Shown here: in pieces, positions 1-9,099 of the stretch
How positions within the stretch are numbered: the first letter of the stretch is position 1
Layout of the letters: each line of letters begins with the position of its first letter
Assembly: GCA_022572485.1 (NCBI GenBank)
Contig: JACZVU010000013.1
Coordinates: 1-28,752 of the forward strand
Origin: Myxococcales bacterium
GTDB lineage: Bacteria; Myxococcota_A; UBA9160; SMWR01
DNA: 28,752 nt
Direction: 5' to 3'
The notes under the pieces: model-generated
Seen by the model: only the letters and a program-made list of their open reading frames with translations
Database searches by the model: none
Told to the model about the DNA's origin: nothing
Translations under genes and position numbers: made by a program

Positions 1-594
1 TCGGAAATCACGCTCGGTGGCATCCACGCCGATGCGTTGATCGACGAAGCCGATCTGCCGCTCCGCATGGCGGGCATCTCTCATTGCTTTCGGACAGAGG
101 CTGGCTCTGCGGGCCGCGAGAGCAAGGGGCTGTATCGGGTTCATCAGTTCAGCAAGGTCGAGATGTTCGCGATCGTTCGCCCTGAGGATTCCGAGGCGAT
201 GCACGACGAGCTGGTTGCGATCGAAGAGCGCATCCTCCAGGCGCTGGAAATTCCCTATCGGGTAATCGACATCGCAGCGGGTGATCTCGGAGCGTCCGCC
301 TACCGAAAATTCGACATCGAAGGTTGGATGCCGATGCGGGGAGACGGCGGAGGCTATGGGGAGCTCACGAGCGCTTCCAATTGCACCGACTATCAGGCGC
401 GGCGCCTGAAAACGCGCTTCCGTCGTGCGGGTGCCAAGAAGAGCGAACTCGTCCACACCCTGAACGGAACCGCGATCGCTGTACCCCGCACGATCGTCGC
501 GATTCTCGAGAACCACCAGCGCGTCGACGGATCGGTGGCGATTCCCGCAGCTCTGCAGGGCTATCTGGGATTCGAGAGCATTGGACCCCGCTGA
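1..594 (+). CDS. serS: Seryl-tRNA synthetase, C-terminal part (5' truncated by window edge)
   Basis: The reading frame is open from base 1 to a TGA at 592-594, so only the C-terminal part of the catalytic domain is present (about 197 residues). SerRS attaches serine to tRNA-Ser in the cytoplasm; in Sec-using bacteria it also charges tRNA-Sec with serine, the first step of selenocysteine synthesis. What is visible is typical of class II SerRS: an FRTEAGS segment with following Arg/Gly residues (motif 2 region), a KVEMF strand, the D(I)EGWMP segment, the SNCTDYQARR segment, and HTLNGTAIAVPRTI followed by NHQ (motif 3 region, with the ATP-binding Arg). The stop overlaps the next gene, selB, by 14 bp, which suggests coupled expression of two proteins that both serve tRNA-Sec. 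The assignment is firm; the N-terminal tRNA-binding arm is outside the window. Confidence 0.95.
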   Translation, partial: SEITLGGIHADALIDEADLPLRMAGISHCFRTEAGSAGRESKGLYRVHQFSKVEMFAIVRPEDSEAMHDELVAIEERILQALEIPYRVIDIAAGDLGASAYRKFDIEGWMPMRGDGGGYGELTSASNCTDYQARRLKTRFRRAGAKKSELVHTLNGTAIAVPRTIVAILENHQRVDGSVAIPAALQGYLGFESIGPR

Positions 595-2512
595 TCACAA
601 AATTGTCCTCGGCACCGCGGGTCATATCGATCACGGCAAGACGGCGCTGATTCGCGCGCTTACCGGTGTCGATACCGACCGGCTCCCCGAAGAGAAGGCC
701 CGGGGGATCACGATCAGTCTGGGTTTTGCGCCTCTCGACCTCGACGATGGGCGTCGGGTGAGCGTCGTCGACGTACCCGGCCACGAAGGACTCGTTCGGA
801 CCATGGTATCGGGAGCTACGGGAATTGATCTCGTGCTTCTCGTCGTCGCGGCCGACGAAGGCGTGATGCCCCAAACCCGCGAACACGTCGCGATCTGCGA
901 GCTGCTGGGGATCGATCGGGGGATCGTGGCCCTGACCAAGATCGATGTTGCGGAAGCGGATCTCGCAGCGCTCGCTCGGGACGAGGTTTCCGCATTCCTC
1001 TCCGACACTGCGTTGTCCGGTGCGCCCGTGATTCCCGTTTCATCACTGACCGGAGAGGGCATTGCCGAACTGCGCGCCGCGATTCGTAAAGCGGTCGAGG
1101 CTGCGAAACCCCGCACGTCGCGGACGGGCCCACCCCGTTTGAATATCGATCGAAGTTTTTCGGTCCGGGGTTTTGGCTGCGTGGTGACCGGAACACTCAC
1201 CGGCGGTTCTTTTTCGGTTGGCGATACTGTCGAGATTCAACCATCGGGTCGGCGTTGCCGCATCCGCGGCTTGCAGAGTCACGGCGTCTCCGTTGAGAGT
1301 TGTCCGCCTGGGTTGCGCTGCGCGGTCAATCTCCAGGGCGTCGAGCTCGACGAAGTCGCGCGCGGCCAGATCATCTCGACACCCGGACTCCTGGAGCCGA
1401 CGGTCAGTGTGGATGTCGAGATTGCGTGGCTCCCCAGCGCAACACCGGTTGAAGACCAGGCGGCGATCGAATTTCTGTCCGGAACTGCGAAGCGCCGCGC
1501 GCGGCTCGCACCCATCGGCGATGAACCCCTGCGGCCCGGTGAGGTTGGCTTCGCGCGCCTTCATATCGACGGCGAAGCAGTAGCTCTCGTTCCGGGCGAT
1601 CGCTTCATCGCCCGGGGTTTTTCGCGCAACGCGGCTTCGGGAAGCACAATCGGCGGTGGAATCGTCCTCGATGTGTCGCCGCCACATCGCCGGCGCAGTG
1701 ACCCGGAGGTTCTCCGCGACCTCGCCCAACTCGCGACGGGTGAACCCGCCGAGCGACTCGTCGTGCTGATTCGCCGCAGCGGTTTTCGCGGCGTCGAAGT
1801 CGACCGCCTCCATCGCGAAGCCGGGATCGAAGCGAAAACCTTCGACGAGACGCTGTCCGTTCTCGCCGCCAAGCGCGAAATCGCGCCGACCGCAAATCGC
1901 CGCTGGCTCCACCGCGATGCGCTTGAGGATCTCGAGCGCCACCTGCTCGCGAATCTCGACGCCTATCACCGCGCCGAACCGATTCGACCCGGTATGCCGA
2001 CGAGTGCGCTGCGCGGAAGCCTGCCAGAGAATGTCGCGCGTGACACCGCCGAGCTGATCGTCGTGCGCCTCTCAGGGCGGGGTTTGATCGAAATTGAGGG
2101 CGACCTTGCCCGGCTTTCCAACCACCGCCCGACGCTGAGCGCCGCCGATCAGGCACTCGTGGTGCGCATCGTCACTGAAGCCCGCGCTGTGGGGCTCGAA
2201 GCGCCATCGCTGCTGGGCTGGGGGAAGCAGCTTGGGATCGCTGGCGACCATTTGCGGAACCTGCTCGCGCACCTGGTTCGCGCTGGGCACCTCGTGCGCG
2301 CACCCGGAAACCTGTGGTTCGATCGCGAGACCGTTGACGCGCTGCGCGAAGAGGTCGTCGCTCAGCTCCGCGCGCGCGGACGTCTCGAAACGTCCGACTA
2401 CAAGCAGCTGATCGGAACCAGTCGGCGTACGGCGGTTCCGCTGATGGAGCTCTTCGATCAGGAGCATCTCACGGTTCGCAGCGGAGAGGCCCGCGTGCTG
2501 CGGCGCGGTTGA
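581..2512 (+). CDS. selB: Selenocysteine-specific elongation factor SelB
   Basis: SelB is the GTPase that carries Sec-tRNA-Sec to the ribosome at UGA codons followed by a SECIS hairpin. The 643-residue protein has the usual SelB length. G-domain motifs are intact: GHIDHGKT (14-21), RGITI (41-45), DVPGHE (64-69) and TKID (119-122). EF-Tu-like beta-barrel domains follow, and the C-terminal third (roughly 400-643) is rich in short basic helices, as expected for the winged-helix repeats that bind SECIS RNA. The start is a TTG inside the serS stop region (14-bp overlap), with a weak GAGAG tract just upstream; no better start lies before the GTPase P-loop. selA, selC and selD are not in the window, but a client selenoprotein is found at 7018-7770. 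The overlap with serS implies one operon. Confidence 0.97.
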   Translation: MDPADHKIVLGTAGHIDHGKTALIRALTGVDTDRLPEEKARGITISLGFAPLDLDDGRRVSVVDVPGHEGLVRTMVSGATGIDLVLLVVAADEGVMPQTREHVAICELLGIDRGIVALTKIDVAEADLAALARDEVSAFLSDTALSGAPVIPVSSLTGEGIAELRAAIRKAVEAAKPRTSRTGPPRLNIDRSFSVRGFGCVVTGTLTGGSFSVGDTVEIQPSGRRCRIRGLQSHGVSVESCPPGLRCAVNLQGVELDEVARGQIISTPGLLEPTVSVDVEIAWLPSATPVEDQAAIEFLSGTAKRRARLAPIGDEPLRPGEVGFARLHIDGEAVALVPGDRFIARGFSRNAASGSTIGGGIVLDVSPPHRRRSDPEVLRDLAQLATGEPAERLVVLIRRSGFRGVEVDRLHREAGIEAKTFDETLSVLAAKREIAPTANRRWLHRDALEDLERHLLANLDAYHRAEPIRPGMPTSALRGSLPENVARDTAELIVVRLSGRGLIEIEGDLARLSNHRPTLSAADQALVVRIVTEARAVGLEAPSLLGWGKQLGIAGDHLRNLLAHLVRAGHLVRAPGNLWFDRETVDALREEVVAQLRARGRLETSDYKQLIGTSRRTAVPLMELFDQEHLTVRSGEARVLRRG

Positions 2513-2611
2513 GCCCGAATCGACGACCGTGACCGGCTCCTTCTCCGTAATGAGATATCATCCGCGACGCCCCGGCGCAGCGGGTGCCGGATACCGTGGA
2601 GAACCCTGGCC

Positions 2612-4276
<1,665 letters not shown>

Positions 4277-4333
4277 TTCCAGGAACGAAATGCGATCTGC
4301 GAAGCTTGTTCGCCCGACGTGAAGTAATGAGTT

Positions 4334-4348
4334 CCCTCGCGACGAGGG
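4334..4348 (+). terminator. Possible weak terminator after fumarase
   Basis: A CCCTCG/CGAGGG stem with a 3-nt loop lies 58 bp after the fumarase stop and is followed by a short T-containing tract (cattcttgtt). The stem is short and the T tract is interrupted. It sits between convergent genes, where a terminator is expected, but the case is weak. Confidence 0.35.
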
Positions 4349-4399
4349 CATTCTTGTTGCCGAGCCGCGCGGCGAGACGCTACACCAGCAGGCGAGTCG

Positions 4400-5185
4400 T
4401 CAGGTGGTGGGTGCGCCTGGCTCCATCTTGGGGGCCGCGACGAGCTGGCCCCCATCGACCACAAAGGTTTCTCCCGTCAAGAAGCCGCAGCTCTCCGACG
4501 CGAGAAAAAGAATCGCGTTGGCGAGCTCCTCGGGCTCGCCAACGCGGTCCATCACGCCGAAGCCCACGAGCGGCTCGCCCAGGGGTGGGGTGTAGTCGAC
4601 GGTCATATCGGTGCGGACCCAACCCGGCGCCACGCAGTTGGCTCGAATCCCCCACTTCGCAAAGTCGACGGCCATCGAGCGAGTGAGGCCGTGGATCCCG
4701 GCTTTCGCCGCGCAGTAGTGGCCACCCGACGCTTCACTCTCGAACCCCGAAACCGATCCGACTGTCACGATTCGTCCGCGACGGCCCCCGCTCCGCATCG
4801 CCCGCGCTGCTTCGCGACCACAGAGAAAAGTGCCGCGCAGATGTATGGCCATCATTTCATCCCATTGCGCGACCGTCATGTCGGCCAAATTCACGGTGTC
4901 GCCATCGATGCCCGCATTGGCAACCATCACATCGAGCCCGCCAAAGCGATCGACGGTTTCTGCGACCAGATGAACGACGTCCGCTTCGACGGAGACGTCG
5001 GCCGCGATGCCCTCGACGGTTCCGAGCGCGGAGAGTTCTTTGGCTGCCGCCTCGACCGATTCCGGTCGCACGGACGCAATCACGACTTTTGCTCCTTCTC
5101 GGAGCAGCGCCTCTGCGGCCGCGCGTCCAATTCCACGGGAGCCGCCCGTTACAATCGCCACCTGATCTTTCAGACCGAGATCCAT
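4400..5185 (-). CDS. Short-chain dehydrogenase/reductase (FabG-like SDR)
   Basis: This is a classical SDR of 261 residues: a cytoplasmic NAD(P)-dependent oxidoreductase of unknown substrate. Visible motifs are TGGSRGIG (13-20, Rossmann nucleotide loop), NAG (90-92), catalytic Ser144 and the Y157-x3-K161 pair (YCAAK), followed by PGWVRTDM. The frame extends upstream, but the start is set at 5185 because AGGAG lies 6 nt before that ATG and the Rossmann domain begins right after it. It lies 20 bp downstream of the Glu/Leu dehydrogenase gene on the same strand, so the two are probably co-transcribed. FabG-like SDRs act on 3-ketoacyl, hydroxy-acid or alcohol substrates, and nothing in the sequence fixes which. 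The fold is certain and the substrate is not. Confidence 0.9.
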   Translation of the reverse strand: MDLGLKDQVAIVTGGSRGIGRAAAEALLREGAKVVIASVRPESVEAAAKELSALGTVEGIAADVSVEADVVHLVAETVDRFGGLDVMVANAGIDGDTVNLADMTVAQWDEMMAIHLRGTFLCGREAARAMRSGGRRGRIVTVGSVSGFESEASGGHYCAAKAGIHGLTRSMAVDFAKWGIRANCVAPGWVRTDMTVDYTPPLGEPLVGFGVMDRVGEPEELANAILFLASESCGFLTGETFVVDGGQLVAAPKMEPGAPTT

Positions 5186-5205
5186 CGAAAACTCCTGTAT
5201 GGGGT

Positions 5206-6522
5206 TTATGGAAATATACCTCGCATGTGCTTTGCTGATTGGATGCGTCCGATGCCCCGCATCAAGGCGGCTGTGCGCAGAGAGACCTTTTTCTCTTTTG
5301 CGAGTTGATCGACGCTGCGGTAGGCGGATTGCATCAGATCGATCAGTTTCCGATTGACCTCCTCCTCGGACCAGAAGAATTGCTGCAACCCTTGGACCCA
5401 TTCGAAGTAGGAAACAGTGACGCCTCCTGCGTTGGCGAGGATATCGGGCACCACCAGAATGTTGCGATCGGCGAGGATGGCATCCGCTTCAAGAGTGGTC
5501 GGTCCGTTGGCGCCTTCCACGATCATGCTGCAGCGAAGCGCGGCGGCATTCTTTTCGGTGATCTGGTTCTGAATGGCGGCCGGTATGAGGATATCGCACG
5601 ACAGTTCGAGCAGCTCCTGGTTGGTGATGCAATCGCCCTCCGGGTAGTCTGCGAGCTCGTCGCCGTTGGCTTCCACCCAAGCACTGACAGCAGCGATGTC
5701 GAGGCCTTTGGGGTTGTAGGTTCCACCGGACGTGTTGGACAAGCCGACCACATGAGCGCCCAGCGTCGAAGCCAGTCGAGCCGCGGTGCTGCCCACGGAA
5801 CCGAAGCCCTGCACGACGACTCTCGCACCGTCGAGTGAAAAATCCATCGAGCGGCAGGCTTCGGTCGCACATGAAATCACGCCGCGCCCAGTCGCTTCGC
5901 TCCGTCCGTAGGAGCCGCCGATCTCGATCGGCTTTCCGGTCACGACGCCGGGAACCGCGTAGCCCTTCTGCTGGGAATAGGTATCCATGATCCACGCCAT
6001 CACGTGTTCGTCGGTGCCGAGATCCGGCGCCGGAATGTCCCGATCCGGGCCGATTATTTCGATGATCTCCGACGTGTAGCGCCGCGTCAGACGCTGGAGT
6101 TCATCGCTCGAGAGCGAGTGCGGATCGATGCGCACGCCGCCCTTGGCGCCGCCGAAGGGGAGGTTCATGATTGCGCACTTCCACGACATCCACATCGAGA
6201 GAGCCGTCACCTCGCCGAGGTTGACGCCCTTGTCGTACCGGATGCCTCCTTTGGTCGGTCCCATCGTGAGCAGGTGTTGCACGCGGTAGGCGAAAACCGT
6301 TTCGACGGTCTTGTAGTCGTCACGCCGGAACGGGAAGGACACGATGTGGGCTCGCTGCGGAGTGCGCAGCCGCTCCCAGATGTTCGGATCCAGGTTCATC
6401 AGTTCTGCGGTCTGATCGAGCTGGTTGACCGCGAGGCGGTACAGCGGCGTGTCCCACTCCAGCGGCACGTGGGTTGGTGTGGTTTGAGGTTCCGGATTCG
6501 CCGGGTTGGTGTGGTTGCTCAT
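5206..6522 (-). CDS. Glu/Leu/Phe/Val family amino-acid dehydrogenase (glutamate dehydrogenase-like)
   Basis: The product is a 438-residue cytoplasmic enzyme of the NAD(P)-dependent glutamate dehydrogenase superfamily, catalysing oxidative deamination of an amino acid and the reverse amination. Substrate-binding lysines are seen at K91 (GPTKGGIRY), K115 (SWKCA) and K127 (GGAKGGV), with catalytic Asp167 in PAPDLGTDE. The Rossmann motif GFGSVG is at 239-244 and SYFEWVQG follows near the C-terminus, all typical of the hexameric GDH type. The ATG at 6522 is chosen because a variable tail of about 20 residues then leads into the domain; a GGAAAAG tract upstream may be the ribosome site. The frame stays open far upstream of 6522, but that stretch is antisense to the selenoprotein gene and has no family signature. 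It heads an operon with the SDR. Glutamate is the likeliest substrate. Confidence 0.93.
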   Translation of the reverse strand: MSNHTNPANPEPQTTPTHVPLEWDTPLYRLAVNQLDQTAELMNLDPNIWERLRTPQRAHIVSFPFRRDDYKTVETVFAYRVQHLLTMGPTKGGIRYDKGVNLGEVTALSMWMSWKCAIMNLPFGGAKGGVRIDPHSLSSDELQRLTRRYTSEIIEIIGPDRDIPAPDLGTDEHVMAWIMDTYSQQKGYAVPGVVTGKPIEIGGSYGRSEATGRGVISCATEACRSMDFSLDGARVVVQGFGSVGSTAARLASTLGAHVVGLSNTSGGTYNPKGLDIAAVSAWVEANGDELADYPEGDCITNQELLELSCDILIPAAIQNQITEKNAAALRCSMIVEGANGPTTLEADAILADRNILVVPDILANAGGVTVSYFEWVQGLQQFFWSEEEVNRKLIDLMQSAYRSVDQLAKEKKVSLRTAALMRGIGRIQSAKHMRGIFP

Positions 6523-7017
6523 GTTGCTGCTTTTCCGATTGTGCACGGTGTTTGCTCCTGTAGCGAACGGGTCTGCGAGACATCCAGCTCTGGCCAGATT
6601 CGAGAACGACCGCGAAGTTGTCTGGACGCCTTCACGGGCCAGCATCCAACGGGAATTCGTCGAGGTAGGTAGCAGCGCTCGGGCTCGAGCACCAAGCCTT
6701 CGCGGATGGCGGGCTGTGTCCGCCTCGCCGACGATCCTCGAGACCGTCGATCGGTCTTGGGGAGGCCCGCCTCGCCCCGCGGGGTGTCGGCCTTGCGAAT
6801 GGCTGCTCCGCGGGGCCATTTCAACGACCCTACGGGCTGTTAGGCTAGGGGGGAGCGGGTGACCCACCTTGCCGCACCTGTCGATAGGGCCGTCGAAGTG
6901 TCCAAATTCTGCGCGCCAGCCGGATTGGGTGCAGACGTGTTCGCCTCGGGTAGCGCACCCACAAAGGAGGGTTGTCGTGTTCGAATCGGCGACCCGCCCT
7001 CGTCGGAGGTTTGAGCG
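6523..7017. other. 495-bp divergent intergenic region
   Basis: No gene is supported here. The stretch separates the - strand dehydrogenase operon from the + strand selenoprotein gene and must hold both promoters, but I see no clear -35/-10 pair. It contains a 6-bp hairpin (6741-6757, AGACCG/CGGTCT), a 9-bp inverted repeat (6774-6782 with 6808-6816) and a strong Shine-Dalgarno-like AAAGGAGGG at 6963-6971. A TTCGAATC sequence at 6980-6987 resembles a tRNA T-loop, but its flanks do not pair and no cloverleaf forms. Confidence 0.6.
6774..6816. repeat. 9-bp perfect inverted repeat, 25-nt loop
   Basis: GCCCCGCGG at 6774-6782 is the exact reverse complement of CCGCGGGGC at 6808-6816. It could fold as an RNA hairpin in the dehydrogenase leader or act as a protein-binding site. 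No function can be assigned. Confidence 0.5.
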
Positions 7018-7770
7018 ATGGGTGATATTGAAGAGTTTTCGCTCGTTGAGCGAATCTTCCTCAGGGCGTATCGCTGGCGGAAAATCGATCCCGTGCCGTG
7101 GGCGCCGCTCGAAAAGCGGCTCTCGGATTGTCGGCTCGCGCTCGTCTCCAGTGCCGGCTTCGTCACTCTGGACCAAGCTGCCTTCGATGGATCGATGCGC
7201 GGTGGAGACCCGAGTTTCAGGAGCATCCCGAGTGATTGCTCCACCGCCGATTTGATCGACACCCATCGGAGCGATTCTTTCGATCACGAGGGGATGGTTC
7301 AGGATCCGAATCTCGCTTTTCCGATCGATCGCGTGCGAGAGCTGGTCGAATCCGGACGAATCCGTTCGGTCTGCGAGGAACATTTTTCCTTCATGGGATC
7401 GATCACGGCTCCGGGACGGCTGGTCCGCGATACCGCACCCGAGATCGCCCGCAAGTTGGTCGAAAAGCAGGTGGATGTCGCACTGCTGGTTCCCGTCTGA
7501 CCCATGTGCAACCAGGCCGTGAGCCTGGTGGCTGCAGAATTGGAGCAGCAGGGAATTTCGACCGTCGCGATTCAACTGCTGCGCAACGTCGCCAAACGGG
7601 TGCGGCCTCCGCGCGCGCTTTTCGTCCCTTTCCGGCATGGCTATCCCCTCGATAGCCCGCTGAACCCCGCGAGACAGCATGCGGTGATCGAAGCTGCGCT
7701 GCGCCTGTTGGAAATTTCCGAACTTCGACCTCCCGTTCTCGTGGACTTCGAGCTACCCAGCCCCTCGTAG
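7018..7770 (+). CDS. PrdB/GrdB-type selenoprotein, in-frame TGA read as selenocysteine
   Basis: Two open stretches (7018-7497 and 7501-7770) are in the same frame, separated only by TGA at 7498-7500. Read through as Sec they form one 250-residue protein of the glycine/sarcosine/betaine/D-proline reductase selenoprotein B family. The TGA falls in VDVALLVPV-U-PMCNQ, matching the U-x-x-C redox motif (U161, C164) at its expected place, and homology continues beyond it (GISTVAIQLL, PPRALFVPFRHGYPLDSP). The N-terminal part shows the conserved PVPWAPLEKRLS and ALVSSAGF segments. The start at 7018 has GGAGG 8 nt upstream, and an in-frame TGA at 7012 rules out earlier starts. A SECIS-like hairpin follows the TGA, and selB lies 5 kb away. 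Known members catalyse reductive cleavage or act as redox proteins, but the short PrdB-like forms in non-clostridia have no assigned substrate. Automated calling would split or truncate it. Confidence 0.93.
7498..7529 (+). promoter_or_regulatory. Sec UGA codon and bacterial SECIS-like hairpin
   Basis: The TGA at 7498-7500 is followed after 10 nt by a perfect 7-bp stem, ACCAGGC (7511-7517) with GCCTGGT (7523-7529), closing a 5-nt loop CGTGA (7518-7522). TGCA on each side (7507-7510 and 7533-7536) could add a lower helix beyond an internal bulge. The apical loop begins 17 nt after the UGA and has G as its second base. Both fit the published general rules for bacterial SECIS elements: loop 16-37 nt from the UGA, and a G in the first two loop positions. 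Confidence 0.85.
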
Positions 7771-7821
7771 CGTCGTAATTTTGCCGCGAACAGGCCGCGT
7801 GCAAATGGGGGCCCATCCAAG

Positions 7822-8250
7822 ATGTTGATTGGAGTCACTGTCACAGCTCTTCTGATTCTCTTCGCAGTGGGTATCCACTACGAGATTTTGAGTCTCACCT
7901 CGAATGGGATCCAGCGAATCAAGCTGACTCATCGGATTCGGGTTGCGGTTGTCGTACTCGCCGCGTTGGGTGCGCACTTTCTCGAGGTGATCCTGTTCGC
8001 GATGGGTTGGCAGGTCTTGCTCGCGGCAGGTGTCGCTCGTCTTTCCATCGAAGACCCCACCTTCCTCGAGATTCTGTATTTTTCATCGGAGACCTATACG
8101 TCGCTCGGTTTCGGCGACATCGTCCCCATAGGCAATGCGGGCCTTCTCGCGGGGATCGAAGCGTTGACGGGTCTCGTCCTGATCGCCTGGACGGCATCGT
8201 TTACCTACTTCGAAATGCGCGCGTTCTGGAACGACGGCATAGGGCGGTAG
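7822..8250 (+). CDS. Small potassium-channel-like membrane protein (pore-domain ion channel)
   Basis: This 142-residue protein has hydrophobic helices at about 3-24, 41-63 and 105-130. Just before the last helix it carries TSLGFGD (93-99), a recognisable version of the TVGYGD potassium selectivity filter, preceded by a pore-helix-like segment (FSSETY). The layout of outer helix, pore loop and inner helix is that of the 2-TM Ion_trans_2 channels, with one extra N-terminal helix. It lies in the inner membrane and probably assembles as a tetramer. There is no RCK/TrkA_N regulatory domain and almost no C-terminal tail (EMRAFWNDGIGR), so gating is unexplained. It begins 51 bp after the selenoprotein stop on the same strand and could share its transcript. 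Ion selectivity is inferred from the filter only. Confidence 0.82.
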   Translation: MLIGVTVTALLILFAVGIHYEILSLTSNGIQRIKLTHRIRVAVVVLAALGAHFLEVILFAMGWQVLLAAGVARLSIEDPTFLEILYFSSETYTSLGFGDIVPIGNAGLLAGIEALTGLVLIAWTASFTYFEMRAFWNDGIGR

Positions 8251-8643
8251 ATTTCCGTGACCCGGGCGAAGGAGCTTATCTCGATGCGCTCGGCGACGGT
8301 GAACGCGCTGGCCCTCGTCGGACTGTTCATCGCGGCGCCGACCTCGACCAGCCAGTGTTGATAGGAAAAACAAGCTGGTTTTTGGGCATGTCGGAGAAAA
8401 GTACAGATGTCCGTTTTTTCCCTGCGGCTCAAGATCGCACACTGTCGACCGTGGTAGGTGTCGCTTGGTGTCAACTCCCCACGGTGTCTCTGAGGGCCTG
8501 TCCGGTTCTAGAGAGGCTCGTTGATTTTATTGAAATCTTTTCTGGTACGAAACTTGTGTTATTGTATTAGGTATTGGTCGGATCGAGTCACTCCTACGTG
8601 GACGGGTAGCGCTCGCAAGGGCCTTCTCGATTGGAGGCGGACG
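8251..8643. other. 393-bp intergenic region with AT-rich segment
   Basis: No conserved gene is supported. It holds a possible 25-residue ORF (8284-8361), a short AAAAAC/GTTTTT hairpin (8366-8383) and a markedly AT-rich stretch at about 8521-8580 that is likely to contain the promoter of the secreted protein at 8644. TTGAAA at 8530-8535 is a -35 candidate, but no well-spaced -10 box follows. Confidence 0.55.
8284..8361 (+). CDS. Possible 25-residue signal-peptide-like ORF
   Basis: An ATG at 8284 is preceded by AAGGAG with 9-nt spacing. It encodes a 25-residue peptide with a short basic start, a hydrophobic core (ALALVGLFIAAP) and a final Cys before TGA. It looks like an export signal without a mature protein, either a relic of an eroded gene or a short membrane peptide. 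The TGA cannot be a Sec codon because TAG follows at once. Existence rests only on the ribosome site and composition. Confidence 0.25.
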   Translation: MRSATVNALALVGLFIAAPTSTSQC

Positions 8644-9099
8644 ATGCTATTTATTCGACTGGCGTTTTGCACTCTGATCTTATTCGCATTCTTCACCCTG
8701 ATCGCACCAGAAGTTGGCGCTCAGAGCTGCGGGACCAGTGTTTGCACAGGTAGCGAGATCTGCCTCGCCGGAGGCGGAATAATCGCCGATGGTGGGGGGA
8801 TAGACGGGTGTGGCCTCTACTTTATGGGGTTTTTGGATTTCCTGGTGAATGCGGGACTTGACAATTACGGCGGGTTTCCAGCCGGCACCGTGGTTCACAT
8901 CGAGGGCTGTGGGGAACCCGGCGCGGGACTCTGCCCCATCAATTGGATCATTCGTGACAACACGATCGAATCGCCTACGCCCGGGGTTCCCGCTCTAGGT
9001 CGACCGGGGCGAGTGCTCACCGTTCTCTTGGTGTTGGGCATTGGAAGCTTCGGGGTTTGGCGTTTTCGACAAACGGCGCTCCACCGTCCGGCGCGCTGA
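8644..9099 (+). CDS. Secreted Cys-containing protein with C-terminal sorting-like tail
   Basis: The 151-residue product is not a family I can name. The start at 8644 is chosen over an upstream in-frame start because GGAGG lies just before this ATG and a classic signal peptide follows: hydrophobic core about 3-20, likely cleavage after VGA at 26. The short mature part has six cysteines (29, 34, 40, 56, 89, 97), is Gly-rich and mostly uncharged. The C-terminus is tripartite: a Pro/Gly motif (PTPGVPALGRPG, 111-122), a hydrophobic helix (124-139) and a basic end (WRFRQTALHR). This resembles PEP-CTERM, IPTL-CTERM and MYXO-CTERM signals processed by exosortase- or rhombosortase-like enzymes, without matching a named motif exactly. 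I infer an exported, disulfide-bonded, surface-anchored or released protein. Confidence 0.7.
   Translation: MLFIRLAFCTLILFAFFTLIAPEVGAQSCGTSVCTGSEICLAGGGIIADGGGIDGCGLYFMGFLDFLVNAGLDNYGGFPAGTVVHIEGCGEPGAGLCPINWIIRDNTIESPTPGVPALGRPGRVLTVLLVLGIGSFGVWRFRQTALHRPAR

Noticed and set aside
6860..7010. A tRNA (possibly selC) suggested by TTCGAATC at 6980-6987.
   Set aside because: The bases flanking the loop do not form a T-stem on either strand, and no acceptor stem or UCA anticodon arm could be found.
7498..7500. TGA as a genuine stop producing two separate genes, or as a nonsense mutation.
   Set aside because: Homology continues in the same frame on both sides, the codon is at the known Sec position, a SECIS-like hairpin follows and selB is nearby.
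6523..7680. The - strand frame of the amino-acid dehydrogenase stays open for about 386 codons upstream of 6522.
   Set aside because: That part is antisense to the selenoprotein gene and shows no family signature. The dehydrogenase homology starts just after ATG 6522, as expected for the family length.
8359..8361. TGA after a Cys codon as a second Sec site.
   Set aside because: TAG follows immediately, so recoding would add only one residue.
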